From Anarhynchus alexandrinus (lineage: Eukaryota > Chordata > Aves > Charadriiformes > Charadriidae): DNA of 64,000 bases. The notes under the pieces were generated by a model. The model was not told the origin of the DNA. It worked only from the letters and a program-made list of their open reading frames with translations, and made no database searches. Location: the NCBI GenBank assembly GCA_008711295.1, contig VUYV01000073.1:1302996-1366995 (forward strand), written 5' to 3'. Position numbers and translations under genes: made by a program. Shown here in pieces: positions 14,401 through 28,385 of this stretch (positions within the stretch are counted from its first letter, which is position 1; every line of letters starts with the position of its first letter).

Positions 14401-14516
14401 GTGCTGAATTATAAAAATTGTCCAATATCATATCATCTTGGCTACAGATTTAATTTCATGGAATATGAAACTTTACTGAAAATCATTATACAATGAGACA
14501 AGGAAATACAAACATT

Positions 14517-14553
14517 GGGGGGGGGGTTGGGTGGTTTGGTTGGTTTTTTTTTT
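14517..14553. repeat. G run followed by GT-rich and poly-T tract
   Basis: Ten G are followed by TTGGGTGGTTTGGTTGG and a T run. Low complexity and strand-asymmetric; it could form G-rich secondary structure. Confidence 0.85.
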
Positions 14554-17500
14554 TAGCTATTAAGTGTAAGCCTACTACAACTCCCTCTGGGATGATGTTT
14601 TTCATACAAAGCCAAATTCTTTGAGTCTTATTCATGTAAACCGAATCACTGAATTAAAAGAGATCAGTCACACAAGCAGGGAAATCAGGTTTTGATCCAG
14701 CAATACTGTTACAAAACACGGCATAAAAATTCATTTTTAAAAAGCCCGGGATAATAAGCATCCATCTTTAAACTACCTAATAATGCAAAGACTAGTTGAA
14801 GGTTTTGTTTTTCAGGTCTACACTTCTGAGATTTAATACAGTAAACTAATTATAATTTTACTACATACAAGTTGTTGATAATTACCTGTCTATGGGTAAT
14901 ACTGTTCAAGTACAAACCAAGAGAATTTTGTTAAAAGAACAGTAATTATTTTGGTATCATTTTATTCTTGATCTTTAATTAAGCAAGGCCTGAAAATCCC
15001 ATTTACAGAGCATAAGAGAAGCGATTTTTTAATGGTACTTGGTAAAATCTGCTAACTTTTGCATTACAGACACTTTTACCTATCCTGTTTTTCTTGAAAG
15101 ACCGTGTATAGTTGAAGAACTAGTAAGTTTAAGATACACAAATCACGAGAAACTTCTCTGTTAGCAGAAGAGTGAATACTCATACTCAAAATCTGAAGCA
15201 TGAGAACTAATCCAGTGAGGGTTCATTTGATTGGTTTTTACAAGTAAATAGCACAGACATGGAACAGATACTTGCCTGCTATATTAAAATTTAAAATGTG
15301 AATTTATTAATAACAGACTGAGACACTGCCTGTATGGTTAATGCATTTTAAAATCTTAGTATTTGGGGGAGGATGAAGGTATACAGCTCCCTAGAATGAT
15401 AGGAAAATCCATCATCTTAATGTAAAACACTGTAGCACACATTTTAATAGTGTTGAGAAACTGCATCATCGTTTCACTCTACCCAGCTAACCCTCCCCGC
15501 CTTAGCTTACTTGAAAAGTGCATTTAGTGCACTTTGGTTTTTCCACCAAGGCAGAGTAACCTCATGTTTCATGAGAGCTACAGAGGACTGAAAGACAGAG
15601 CAAGATCTCCATTTCACTGACACTCTTTGTTGCATCCCTGGGAAACACAGAGACTCGGTCCCAGATAATACAGGCTTTACACCGCAGCCTAACGATTTGC
15701 TCAACACTTGCTTCAGTTTAGTCAAGGAGAGATTCTTCATTTCAAATTATGAGAAAGAGAACAAATAAACCTTTAAAATAGTTTTGGTTTTGAAGTGCTG
15801 TGCTCAGTTCTACTGAATGCACCACTGCCTGTTTTCTTGGTTTGCCTGTGTGCTACCAAAACCAGCTCGTCCCTTGTAATTATATTCAGACACTTGCTGG
15901 AGGTACAAACCCACATATGATATATAAGCAAATTCACATTAATACAGTATTTCAAAAATAATTATTCTTAAAAGCTGGAAATACATGCATCCAAATTCTG
16001 GATGCTAGATTTTGAATAAAATATGCTTCTAGCTTCCATGCCAAGTATTCCACTTTGAGGATTAAAAACAAAAAGAAGAAGAAAAACCTGACACGCTTCT
16101 AATAACTGAAGCAGCAATATCCTCATTTGTATGTCTGCACAGCTATAGACATGAAAGGCTAGATTCTCTGAAAGAGTAATGGAGTGTGGAAGCCAGAAGT
16201 TTGATTTTAAACTTCTCAAGTACCTGTCTTGGTGGGCAGGGATAAGGGGGAACTGAGAGGAGGCAGAAAAAAGTCAGGGTTTGGCTTTTTCAAATTAAGT
16301 TACTCCTGTAGGCATACAATGAATCTGGGAACCATTTTTAAAAATAGGGGGTTTTTTTCAATTAAGAAACTTTGTCAAGAACCAGAGCTTATACCTATGA
16401 ATTCTGCTTCTACTTATTGGTGTGGCGTGCTACTCAGTGCAAGTATTCATACCAATCTTTTCATTCTGCCATTCACTTTTCATGTTGGGTCCCATTTTGC
16501 TTCCAGATAAACAAAGTATAGAACTCTCATTGAGAAAGAACTGGATACCTTCTGAATAAGCAAGGAGGGCCTAAATGTATGTTTGCACATAGCCTGTTAC
16601 CACAGCTTCACTGATGTAAAGTTATTCCTCAAGCCAGGGTAACTCACATCCAATCCCCAAAGATTCCCCCCAAAGGAAGGAAGGCTGCTTAAAAAAAGTA
16701 AAAAAAAAAAAAAATCAGTATTATAAAAACTAGGCAGCTACAGGATAACAGGAAAGGTCCTCATCTGTATAGAGAACCAGCTACACAGGAAATAAATGGT
16801 ACAATGAAAAAGCAGTCAGTCTTCACACCAACCCTGCAGCCCCACGGCTGTCTGTAATAAGAATATATTGCATTCAATATACCCACTAATGAATCACAGG
16901 GGGACAGGGCAATACGACAACAGCAAAATGACAGAACTCACTGAAAATACTAAATTATTCAGGATAAAAGCAAGCGCTGACTGCAAAGAAATACAGAAGG
17001 ACTTAATGACCCCAAATAACCAGCCAGTAAAATGGCTGGCAGAATTCAATACCATGGCTCTGGATGATTCAGGAATGAGATCTTGGATTTATAGTGGATC
17101 GTTCTTATGAAAGCATCAGCACAGTTAAAAAGCAGGGAGAGTGCTAAAAATTATTACTGCAGAGAATACAACCAAAAGCACCTTTATTCAACTGTCTAAA
17201 AAGTTCAAGTGCATCCTGAAAGTTGTAACTTTGGCCCTCTCTTCTCAGAAAAAGGTTTAGCAAAACTAGATAAGTTTCAAGGAAGGAGAACATAAGACAA
17301 TCAAAGGCAAGACATAATTAAGCAGAGGAAAATCAGGTTGGAGAAATACTAGAAGGCATCAGATTAAACCAGCATATCCCAGGCTCAAAACAAGTGAGAA
17401 GAAATGGCTCTTCTTCTCAGAAAGCAATTTTCAAGCTGTGGTTTTCCTATCCTTTCTCCTTTGATTTTCTCAGCCTGTTTCCCACTTACTCAACATTCCC

Positions 17501-20500
17501 TCCTCAGCTTGAGAAAGTCACTGACATGGATGCCCTAAAAGAGGAAAAGGCATTAAGGAGAATATATGCCATCTTTCCCTGCAAATGAAAGGCAGCCAAT
17601 GTAAGAGAGGCGAGAATTAGCCAGAAAGACCACAAAAGCATTCACCTGCACCTCCAAACCACGCTCATCGTACCTGCAGGCAGGTGAGTTGCACAGCCGC
17701 TGGCCACCGTGAAGGAACAACTGAAAGACATCTTCCCAGACAGATAGTCCTGTCCTAGTCAGCGAGAAAAGTCCACCTCTCCTTTCCTTCAAGTTGACTG
17801 AAATAATGTGATTCATGAAGATGGCCACACAGAGAAGCAGCTAATGTTAGGCACTCTGTTTTTCCGAGCTATGGCAAAAGCATCTATGTCACCTGATAAG
17901 TTTTTGAAAGCTCTTTATGTTATTAGAATTTAAATAAATTAGATTTGCTCTTGCTTATTTTGAGGCTAGCAGCAACTAAGACAACTAACATCAACGCCCT
18001 CTCGACTCAGCTGTCCTCATTCACTCCAAATCCAGTCCTGCTTTATCAGCCATACTGGTAACTAAGCTATCCAATCCATCTGCAGAGGCATCTCCACTTG
18101 CCCATCAAGACATCAGAGAAAGTGAAATGGATGACGGCTTTACCCAGTGCACACCAGGTCAGGATTTCTCAAACCCGGGCTTCTCCAAACTGATAAAGTG
18201 TAATCTTTTGGTGGAACAAAAGGATCCAATTTGGTAGCTGATTATTCATTAATAAAATACTGTACTTTAAAGTCAGACTTCAGCTTACTTCACACTAGAG
18301 TCTCCTATTCATACTGATAGACTTAAACCATAGCTGCACTGATGCATGGCGGTCAAGCATACTGAACAGCCATTCCTGGAGGAAAATAGCATATATCTGG
18401 AAGAAATCATTACACATTAACACTGGGGTACCATCTCCTGTGCTGAAGCAAAGTCGTATCTGTTCAAGGGCTGGAATATCTGATCCTCCACAATCTCTTT
18501 TCTAGGGGGTGCATCCGACATAACCCTGAGAAGTCCAGAGATTGAATTTCAGCATGTCTAAGAGAACCTAAACCCGTGAAAGAAGCGAATATTGCAGACA
18601 GTGTCACACAGGGGTGGGAGGAAAAATGATTTCCAACAACATCTTGCCTGTGAGCTTTTTCCATGCCACAAAGTTTTTTGGGCAAAGACTAATACTTACC
18701 TGGAGGGCACCATATGACAGCACACAAAAGTGACAACATGATACAAGTTAAAGCATAACATTTATAATATCAGACTGCCAAAAGAAATCCATCCAGACTT
18801 CTTGTGCCTCCACACATGCAAATTTTAGATCTGGGGAGCTAGTCAAAGGCTGAACTTGTATCACAGTATAACAAAAAAGGAAGAATGTGAAGATTTGAGA
18901 CCAATACCATTTATACTTAGAGAAAAAAAAAAAGGCACATAAAAGAGCACAGTCTGATTTTATACAGAAGCTGTGAAAAGCTATGAAAAAACCACATACT
19001 TGCAAGAATTCAGAAGCTGCTATAAAGTCTGGAAAAGACAAAATGATAAGAAAGCGCTGTACTTTCAAAATCTGGATTTAAACCAGAACAATAATGTCAA
19101 TAAAAGACTGCAGATGGCAGGCAGATAATTCCACAGCCAGAAGAAAGACCAGCCCCAGCCTCCCATCCCTAAATCCTCTCAAAAGACTTCAGCCAGACAC
19201 AGTCTAATCACAAAAGCGTTCAGAAAGAAAATTAAGGAAAATTATTCATATGTAAGCTTTACAATATATTAATGAACTGACTTAAGTAATGGGTATGCCT
19301 TGCTGATATTAGTGCAATTATTTGAGACAGAAGTGATGTGGTGAAAAGATCACGTCCTGCTCAGGACCGAACCGGCTGCAATTTTTGCAATTGTAGCACA
19401 CTCCTAGACATCAAACTCTTCATGGAAGTAAAACATGCCTAAAATGATTCACTGTGATCACTATTAAAAAGTTACTCAAATATTGAGCTGACATATGATG
19501 ACCATACATTTATGGTGCTTTTTTATTTTATAAAGCTGGCACTTTCCTCAGTGACTGACCCATCTGAGACGATTTAGGCAATTTTCACTCAGAAGTGTAT
19601 CAGCACAATATAAATAGATTAGTAACAGGTCTTATTGAGATGTCACATTGCAGATGTTGATAAAACCAACAGAAAATATTCTTGACTGGCTTAAAGCAAT
19701 GGGCATCTCAAACTGGAAAAGAAAACAATCGCACTGCAATGAGGACACAATAATGCAAACCCTTAAAAAATTAATTCCCATCAAATCCAAATGCATTTTC
19801 CATAGTGCAGATGAAAATGCTTTCATCCAACACCATGCCAGGTCATACTCCTAAAAACTTTATCTTCAGCGGCTTGCTTCACAAAAACAAATGGTGTTCA
19901 GGAGGGGAAGGAGGCAAGTCACAAGGGAGAAAGGGAAAGTGAGGGGCAGACTATTAGAAGAAGCTTCCTTTAAACCAGGATTTGAAGAAGGTAAGACTTC
20001 ATGATTCGAAAAGTACTCCAAATACGCTTCTGATCACAACATAAGATAAAAAAGCTTAGGGGTTTTGGCATAGGGCCAAATAATTATTCTTTTTCTTCAG
20101 GATAAGAGCAGACCTACTATGGTGCCTACACTCAGCACATCACACCCCAGCTACCCATAGCCTCAGTATCCTCCGCCTGGCATCCACACCAGATACTTCT
20201 ATCCACCACTTCCCACAGATGTGTCCAAATCCCATCCCCAATCACAGCCAGCTTCCTCCATGGCCGTGGCTTGGCTGAGATGCATCTAGGGTTTGGAGGG
20301 AGTAGGAAGGAGAGAGGCACAGAGGAGTAGACGGGAAGACATGAGAGCTGGCAGTAAGACAGAGTCTTCAGGTTGATTGCAAGGACCTTGAATTTCATGC
20401 CACACATGGCAGGATCGGTGACAAAGACCTATGGGAACAAAGTAAAATGGTGCAAGAACAAGGCAGCAATCTACAGCCCTGCACCACATCGTGAGCTAGC

Positions 20501-21262
20501 TATGCACTCAGTATTGCATCAGAAGTACATCGCTGAGGCTACATAGACAACCCCTCCACAACAAGGTAAGGCAAGAATTCAAGTTGTTGTGCAGTATTAG
20601 TTAGGCCACCCAAAGTGTATTTTCACTGGTCACAACAGGACTGTTTCCACAGGACACCCTCCTCTTTCAACGCTCAAGATTAACTATTAGTAGTAATGCA
20701 CTAGATTTCTTTTAACCACAAAGTCCTGTGCAGCCTTAATGCTTGATTTACCACACGCTTCTCAAATACAGGTACTAAATTGACATTAATTCATTCCGTC
20801 ACTGGTTTTTTGTTAGCATTTTCACCCTGGTATCAAACTAGTCATACCAACAGTATCCTTCCCTCCTCCGCTGTCAAGACCTGCACACCTGCAACTGGAC
20901 CTCAAGGGCTTTTGTTAGACTTCCAGAAAACATGTAAAATACTTGTATGCCCAGACTAGCACCACCTTGGATACTGAGCATCACTGTGTCATGTACCCCA
21001 TCCTCCAGGGAAGCCATACATGGAGAACATCCCGACACACATGCATGTGAAAGCTACGCAACAAATAATACAGGAATTCACACACCTTTATTCCAGCTCT
21101 TCCTAACTTTTGAATACCTGCCTTCACAAGCCAAATAGTCTTTTGAATGGCAGCATAAGATAAACCAAATACAGACCAGAAGAGAAGAAAAAGTTTAGAA
21201 AGAAGCCATTACACATGATTCAGTGAAAGGTCACAGCAAGACACAGGGGAAGTTTCTCCCCG

Positions 21263-21263
21263 N
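21263..21263. other. Single ambiguous base (N)
   Basis: One undetermined base in otherwise normal sequence. Confidence 0.99.
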
Positions 21264-22841
21264 ATTTTTAAATTTAATACCAGTTAAAGAACCAATCTCT
21301 AAATGGAAATATAAATAAGCTATACTCATAATAGAATTCATGGTTGAGTAAGCACAGATGATAATAATAATAATACCATCATTTAAACAGCTCTTTTTCA
21401 TCAATCCAGCTCTAAACATACAAAGCACACAAACAATTTAACTGCAAGAACCCACAGTCAGAAACAGAGGCTGTCCCATGGGATTACCAGAGGTAGATGC
21501 TCCCAGACTAAAAAAAAACGCTTAAGAATCAATTATGTCTTACAAACTGCAATTTGAAACAACAATCCTATCTTCTTGTATTCTTCCTAAGTAATCACAT
21601 GTGTACCAAGAAACACATTATTACCTATCAAACACCGGTTTGCTTACAATATGTATAAAAGAAAGCTAGATTTGAAGTTCATGTCAGGCTTATTTTAATT
21701 CTCACTACTTATCATTGTATAATACATAAAAATTTAATTTCTGTAATAAATACATTTGAACCTGAACAGGAATATTTAAAAAGTTCTTTCATTACTCTAA
21801 GGCCTATGGCAACTGGCCCAAACATAATTATTTGTTTGAACTTGAACAGGCAGAACTTAAGGTATTTTTCTGCTTGAAGCGTTAGGATGAAAAGAGCCTT
21901 TGGTTCAATTTCAGCCAAACATCTAGATTAAAGTTCTCAGCAAGATGCTAAAATCATAGTTGCTTTAAAAAACATGTATTTCTCATTTAACTGATGGCTG
22001 AAAAAATAATTTTTTCCCCCAAAGTGTTATACTTTTGGAAGGTAAACTGTGAAGGTAATCAGAATCTAATGCTTTATAATGTGCTGACAAAGGTTTTTCG
22101 CTATTAGTAAGTTTAGGTCTGCCAATCCTTAGAAATATTAAGCCTCTGAGCACCAAAGCAGTGAAAGCAACTTCAGCAAATACCCCTTTTGTCCGGTATC
22201 ACTAATACCTAAGACTGAACCAGAGAATCATAGAATCGCTTAGGCTGGAAAAGACCTTTAAGATCATCAAGTCCAACCATTAACCTAGCACTGCCAAATC
22301 CACCACTAAACCATGTCCCTAAGCGCTATATCTACACGTCCTTTAAATACCTCCAGGGATGGTGACTCAACCACTTCCCTGGGCAGCCTGTTCCAACGCT
22401 TAACAACCCTTTCGGTGAAAAAGTTTTTCCTAATATCCAATCTAAACCTCCCCTGGTGCAACTTCAGGCTGTTTCCTCCCATCCTATCATGTTACTTGGG
22501 AGAAGAGACCGACCTGCACTTCTCTACAACCTCCTTTCAGGTAGTTGTAGAGAGCGATAAGGTCTCCTCTTAGCCTCCTTTTCTCCAGGCTAAACAACCC
22601 CAGTTCCCTCAGCCGCTTCTCATAAGGCTTATGCTCTAGACTCTTCACCAGCTCCATTGCTCTTCTTTGGCACCTCAATGTCTTTCTTATAGTGAGGGGC
22701 TCAAAACTGAACACAGTACTCGAGGTGCAGCCTCACCAGTGCCAAGTACAGGGGGATGATCACTTCCCTAGACCTGCTGGGCACACTATTTCTAATACAA
22801 GCCAGGATGCTGTTGGCCTTCTTGACCACCTGGGCACACTG

Positions 22842-23228
22842 CTAGCTCCTGTTCAGCCGACTGCCGATCAACACCCCTAGGTCCTTTTCCACCGGGCAGC
22901 TTTCCAGCCACTCTTCCACAAGCCTGTAGTGCTGCATGGGGTTGCTGTGACCCAAGTGCAGGACCCGGCACTTGGCCTTGCTGAACTTCATACCATTGGC
23001 CTCGGCCCATCCATCCAGCCTGTCCAGATTCCTCTGTAGAGCCATCCTACCCTCAAGCAGATCAACACTCCCGCCCAACTTGGTGTCATCTGCAAACTTT
23101 CTGAGGGTGCACTTGATCCCCTTGTCCAGAGCACTGGTAAAGATATTAAACAGAACTGGCCCCAATACTGAGCCCTGGGGAACACCACTTGTGACCAGCT
23201 GCCAACTGGATTTAACTCCATTCACCAC
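22842..23228 (-). pseudogene. CR1 ORF2 fragment: reverse transcriptase palm with FADD box
   Basis: A 128-codon open stretch with [11 protein letters not shown] and the two catalytic Asp in [12 protein letters not shown], then [20 protein letters not shown] and [10 protein letters not shown], all standard CR1 motifs. The Phe in FADD is usual for CR1. Stops lie on both sides. Confidence 0.88.
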
Positions 23229-23403
23229 AACTCTTCAGGCCTGGCCCTCCAGCCAGTTTTTTTACACGGTAAAACGTAGGCCCATCCAAGCCATGAGCAG
23301 CCAGTTTCTCCAGGAGAATGCTGTGAGAAACAGTGCCAAAGGCTTTACTAAACTCTACGCAGACAACATCCACAGCCTTTCCCTCATCCACTAAGTGGGC
23401 CAC

Positions 23404-23952
23404 TTAGTCACAGAAGGACATCAGGTTAGTCAAGCAGGACCTGCCTTTCATAAACCCATACTGACTGGGACTGATCACCTGGTTGTCTTGTACATGCCAC
23501 GTGATGGCACTCATGACGAGTGCCATAACCTTCCCTGGCACCAAGGGCAGACTGAGAGTCCTGTAGTTTCCAGGATCCTCCTTCTGGCTCTTCTTGTAGA
23601 TGGGCGTCACATTTACTAACCTCCAGTCAACTGGGACCTTCCCAGTTAGCCAGGACTGCTGATAAATGGTAGAAAGCGTCTTGGTGAGCACTTCCATCAG
23701 CTCCCTCCGTACCCTCGGCTGGATCCCTTCCGGCCTCATAGACTTGTGTGTGTGTAAGTGGTGTAACAGGTTGCTAACCATTTCCCCTGGGATTATGTGG
23801 GCTTCATTGTGCTTCCCTTCCCTATCTTCCAGTTCAGGGGGCTGGATACCCACAGAACAACTGGTCTTACTATTAAAGGCTGAGGCAAAGAAGGCATTAA
23901 GTACCTCAGCCTTTTCCTCATCCTTTGTCACTATGTTTCCCCCTGCACTCAA
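23404..23952 (-). pseudogene. CR1 ORF2 fragment: reverse transcriptase fingers
   Basis: A 182-codon open stretch within the CR1 copy. It carries the CR1 signature around TIYQQSWLTGKVPVDWR, VTPIYKKSQKEDPGNYR and ISPSQYGFMKGRSC. It is cut off from the catalytic part by a frame change and stops, so no full polymerase can be made. Confidence 0.85.
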
Positions 23953-24305
23953 TAAAGAATGGAGCCTTATTATTATTATCCTTAGCCCTCCTTTTGTTGC
24001 TAATGTGTTTATAGAAACATTTTCTATTGTCTTTCACAGCAGTAACCAGATTAAGTTATAGTTGGGCTTTGACCCTTCTAGTTCGCTCCCTGCATAACCT
24101 TTTGACACCCTTGTAGTCCTCCTGAGTGGCATGCCCCTTATTCCAAAGGTCATAAACTCTCCTTTTTTTCCTGAGTTCCAGCCAAAGGTCTCTGTTCAGC
24201 CAGGCCAGCCTTATTCCCTGCCGGCTCATCTTTCGGCACATGGGGACGGTCTGCTCCTGCGCCTTTAAGATTTTCTTCTCAAAGAAGCTGAGGAAACTCT
24301 AAAGA

Positions 24306-25057
24306 ATTGAACAGACACCAGGAGCAGCTGCAGCTGTCAGAGATCCTGGAATTGGTGTTTCTGCTTTGCCTCATGTAACTATTTATCTAGACTGTAATCT
24401 GAGTTTTGATTAGAAGGTTGGTTTTTACACCCCCTGAGTAGCAAAAAAAAATTAATTTAGACACAAATTTGATCCCATAAAATCCTGGTACAGAATTAAA
24501 ATAACCTGTATTTACATAGCAAGTAAGGCTGCACTTCAGTCCATCCCATTTCTCCTCAGTACTAAAGGAGTGTACGTATTCAGCAGATGAAACTATGTAC
24601 AGAACAGATTTTCATAAACCTGTCAATAATTCTCTACAGTGAACACACCATATTCTCTACCAGTATATCCACCTTACATGGCATTCTGTTGAAAAAAATC
24701 TCCAGAATAATTTCTGAGTAAAATAATAGCAAATATTCTTGTACACCATTGCTAGCTTGTAGACCCTTTAGGAAGAGCTTAGTTACTTCTCTCTTGACTA
24801 CTCCACTCCCTGCTAGCAGATGCTGCTGAAGAATAGCTTGTTACAGCATATTGATAGCAGTTGAGAGAGGAAAAAGTGAAATCCTGACATGCATTGAAGT
24901 TGGGTCCTTGTAGTTGGACAGGAGACAGGGAAGAAAATTAGCCCCTTGCTATATTGTTATGGACTGAGGTCTTTCCAAAGTGCAGCTCTACACCTACTGG
25001 TTTTGATTGGATCGTTTTTGAAGAAGTCATATATTTCTTTTCCTAATAAATAAAAGG
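24306..25057. other. No gene recognised; spacer between two CR1 copies
   Basis: AT-rich unique-looking sequence. Confidence 0.5.
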
Positions 25058-25698
25058 TTGGTTGATGTGAAACTCAATATGAGCTGGCAACGTGTGCTCA
25101 CAGCCCAGAAGGCCAACCACATCCTGGGCTGCATCAAAAGAAGTCGTGGCCAGCAGGTCAAGGGATGTGATTCTGCCCCTCTACTCCGCTCTCATGACAC
25201 CCCACCTGGAGTACTGTGTCCAGCTCTGGAGCCCCCAACATAAGAAGGACGTGGACCTATTGGAGCAAGTCCAGAGGAGGGCCACGAAGATGATCAGAGG
25301 GCTGGAGCACCTCTCCTATGAGGACAGGCTGAGAGACTTGGGGCTGTTCAGCCTGGAGAAGAGAAGGCTCCAGGCAGACCTTATAGCAGCCTTCCAGTAT
25401 CTGAAGGGGGCCTACAGGAAAGATGGGGAAGGGCTCTTTATCAGGGAGTGTAGTGATAGGACGAGGAGTATTGGTTTCAAACTGGAAGAGGGTAGATTTA
25501 GAATAGATATTAGGAAGAAATTCTTTACTGTGAGGGTGGCGAGACACTGAAACAGATTGCCAAGAGAAGATGAAGGCAAGGTTGGAGGGGACTTTGAGCA
25601 ACCTGGTCTAGTGGAAGCTGTCTATGCCCATGGCACGGGGGTTGGAACTAGATGATCTTTAAAGTCCCTTCCAACTCTAACCATTCTATGATTCTATG
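25058..25698 (+). mobile_element. CR1 LINE 3' fragment, about 0.64 kb
   Basis: It is closely similar to the 10.8 kb copy and in the same orientation, from [20 protein letters not shown] to the ATTCTATGATTCTATG end. It carries a TGA after VRVARH and a short deletion in the following segment (PREVVD is lost), so it is inactive. Confidence 0.93.
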
Positions 25699-28049
25699 AA
25701 AAGCAGCTAAAATTATTTATTTCATTTGGATTTTTTTGCCCAAAGCAATTGCAATTCATTTATGTCTTTCACAAATATCTCTCTGGGCCAATCTTGCCAA
25801 TGAAATATGGTACCTCATTTGTGGTTTTAAATAAAATAATTCCACTAGTGACATGTTGCACTGATGTATCTCTAAGAAAAGACAGGCCTATGAGTTCTCT
25901 GGAAGTTCATCCAAAGTCCTAACTGTTGAGGGAAAAAGAAGAATTGCAAATCTGAAACTAATGAGAATAAATAAATAAAACATAGTTGTCAGATGGTATA
26001 ATTAATTCAAGAACCTAAAAGCGTTTTACAAACATTCATTGTTATGCCACCCATCCAAACAGATAAATATTGTTAGTCCTATTATACAGATTTAGAGTAA
26101 GGGGCAGTAAGGTTTTTTTCTTACCTCACAAAATGACTCACTGGCAAAGTCAAGCAGAAGTGAAGCTGAAGATAAATGAAGAAATACAGCTCAAGGCTCA
26201 ATCGCTCATTACCATGCCCTACAAGTACCTGATTTATTAAGATCTAATCAAGTCCAAGAACATCGTAAGTTTGACAGTGCAAACTCCAGAACGTGCCACC
26301 TGTGACAGAGCATGATGCTAAGCCTGGTGCTGCAACTCCATTATATTGGCAAACACTGGAGATCCATTTGTGGAGCCTGCTTCCCACAGTTTCTGTTCCC
26401 CCCCAAAAAAAGAAAAGGGCTCTGCAAAAAAGCTTGAAGAAAAGCACCTGGATGATCACAAGGTTGATCACTGTATTTTTACCCATCACTTACTGATCAT
26501 TTCATTTCTAGTGTTCAAAGCCAGTCTCCTACACGGGGTTGACAGCACTCTCGGAGTAAATATCAAGAAGCAGGGGAAAGTGAAAACTTTCCCAACTAAG
26601 TACTATCACAAAGCCACTTTTGAATTTTGTTAGTTTCTTTTCAAACAAGCAACAAGGAGAGAAGCAATGAGATTACTACTGTTACAGAATCCCCATCCAC
26701 TCTCGCAGACTAATGGGTCTTCGCTGACACAAACAAGCACACATCATCTACATACCAGGCATCTAAATAAGGATTTCTATTGACCTTAAGCACTCCCTGA
26801 AATCTAAAGGCAGGTGCCTAATATTTTATGTAGCCAGCCAACTGTAGTTTTGGTACATGCAGTGGTTGTAACTAGTATTTTCTGCTCAGAAATTATTATT
26901 CAGTTCTAATTTAGTGTCATTAGGCTATGTCTTGTGGTCTGCAATGCAACTGAGGATCTCGCACATAACCATAATCTCCAGAAACACTTTGTTTTCCAAG
27001 TATCTAAAGAATGAAGATTACACAATACTTGGAACTTGAACCTGCCAAAATAAGTTGTTATAAAACTAGCTGTGCACCCGAACACATCACGTTAAAAGCA
27101 AGCAAGTTAAGTAAATAACATTCTCCTCCGAATAAGCCATGCACTCAAACTGTCCTACTAGAGGATCTGAGAGAACTAATGCTGCATAAGAATTTAGTCT
27201 TTGTTACATTTTTCCGTCTTTGAACAGAGACAGATTTACTGAACTGCCCAGTGGATTGTTCCTTTAACATTGGTAGGACATTTTAAGTTCATTTAAACAA
27301 CTAATGGAGGGAAAATCCCCCTGGCTAGTAAGACACTTTCTATCCCCCTTGCTAGTAAAACACTTCTACCCCTCTCAGCTTTTTCCCTGTGGATGAAAGG
27401 CAGACCATAGCAGACAACGTGTCCTTCTGATCATGTGTATTGAAGAAATACCGAACAGAAAACCAAACAGTCACTTCACACATAACTACAAAAACACTAA
27501 GATATTGGTTATCACAGATCACAAAATCACAGAATGGTTAGAGTTGCAAGGGACCTGAGAGATCATCTAGTTCCAGCCCCCCTGCCATGGGCAGGGACAC
27601 CTCCCACTAGACCAGGTTGCTCAAAGCCCCATCCAACCTGGCCTGGAACATAACCCAGAGCGCTGCCTACAGCCTATGCTGTAATGCCCACAACCCCCCA
27701 AGGGCGTGATAAGCCCTTTATTAATGCTTGCAATAAAATGAACACTGCAGAACAATCACACGCCGTAGCCATGGATTTCTCACACCAGACCGCTCCACCA
27801 GCGGAGAGCGCGTACTCACGAGGTGCGGAGTCCTCAGGGAAATGCTGCTGTTTGCGGGTAAACTACTGGAAATGTTTCCAGTGGAGTTTTCAGGTGATGT
27901 CAACAACAGGAAGGATGACTTTGAGCCAGATTTCCATTTCTCATCAGACGCAGCCTTAAAAGTTGGAACAAGAGCGTTTAAGGCTCCTCGTTTATACACA
28001 CTCCCCCCAAACCTGCAGTTAAACACAGGCTCCCCAATCTATGCGGCAG
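25699..28049. other. No gene recognised apart from the CR1 tip at 27.5 kb
   Basis: AT-rich up to about 27.7 kb, then rising GC toward the CpG island. An approximate duplication (GGCTAGTAAGACACTTTCTA and TTGCTAGTAAAACACTTCTA) lies at about 27.32-27.38 kb. Confidence 0.5.
27519..27650 (-). mobile_element. CR1 3'-end fragment
   Basis: It starts with ATCACAGAATGGTTAGAGTT, then AGATCATCTAGTTCCAGCCC and CATGGGCAGGGACACCTCCC, which is the reverse complement of the CR1 3' UTR seen in the longer copies. It stops at CAACCTGGCCTGGAACA. Confidence 0.88.
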
Positions 28050-28385
28050 CTCGGGAGAGTTCGCGTGTGCATGAACCGGGGGCGGGGATGTCTCCGTCCG
28101 GACCCTACTTCGGGACCCTAATAAGGAAACACGTTAATTACTCGGGCGCTGAGCACTGACTGTGCAGGGCCCGTATCCCGCTGCAGCTCCCCCACGGCCC
28201 TGCCACCTCCGCGACCACCTGTCTGCCCCCGGCCCCGGCCCCAGCCCGCCGCCGCCCGCCACGACGCGCTCCCGCCCGCTCCCCCCCCGCCCCTCACCAC
28301 AGCCACACACCACCCCGGCCGCTTCGCTGGGCGCGGGTCTGCGCCCGGGGGGGGGCCCCACGCGTGCCGGCGGCGCCCCACTCAC

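Larger units (their letters stand above)
11475..22223. other. No gene recognised
   Basis: About 10.7 kb of AT-rich sequence with short open frames only. The longest (112 codons near 12.2 kb and 12.9 kb) show no family motif and have competing frames on the other strand. Confidence 0.5.
22224..24305 (-). mobile_element. CR1 LINE, 5'-truncated, about 2.1 kb, with broken reverse transcriptase
   Basis: This is the longest CR1 copy in the window. On the - strand it ends in the diagnostic CGATTCTATGATTCT repeat. Reading from its 5' side, it shows the linker region before the polymerase (RDLWLELRKKRRVYDLWNKG), then RT fingers (PVDWRLVNVTPIYKK, QYGFMKGRSCLTNL), then [17 protein letters not shown] and the catalytic box as FADDTKLGG. 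Stops and frame changes separate the blocks (about 24056-24241, 23404-23952, 23212-23403, 22842-23228 and 22487-22714), so it is dead. The endonuclease part is absent, as expected from incomplete reverse transcription. Confidence 0.92.

Noticed and set aside
1..28049. Search for ANKRD6 ankyrin-repeat coding exons on the - strand
   Set aside because: No ankyrin signature (TPLH type) was recognised by eye in this interval. Short exons could still have been missed.
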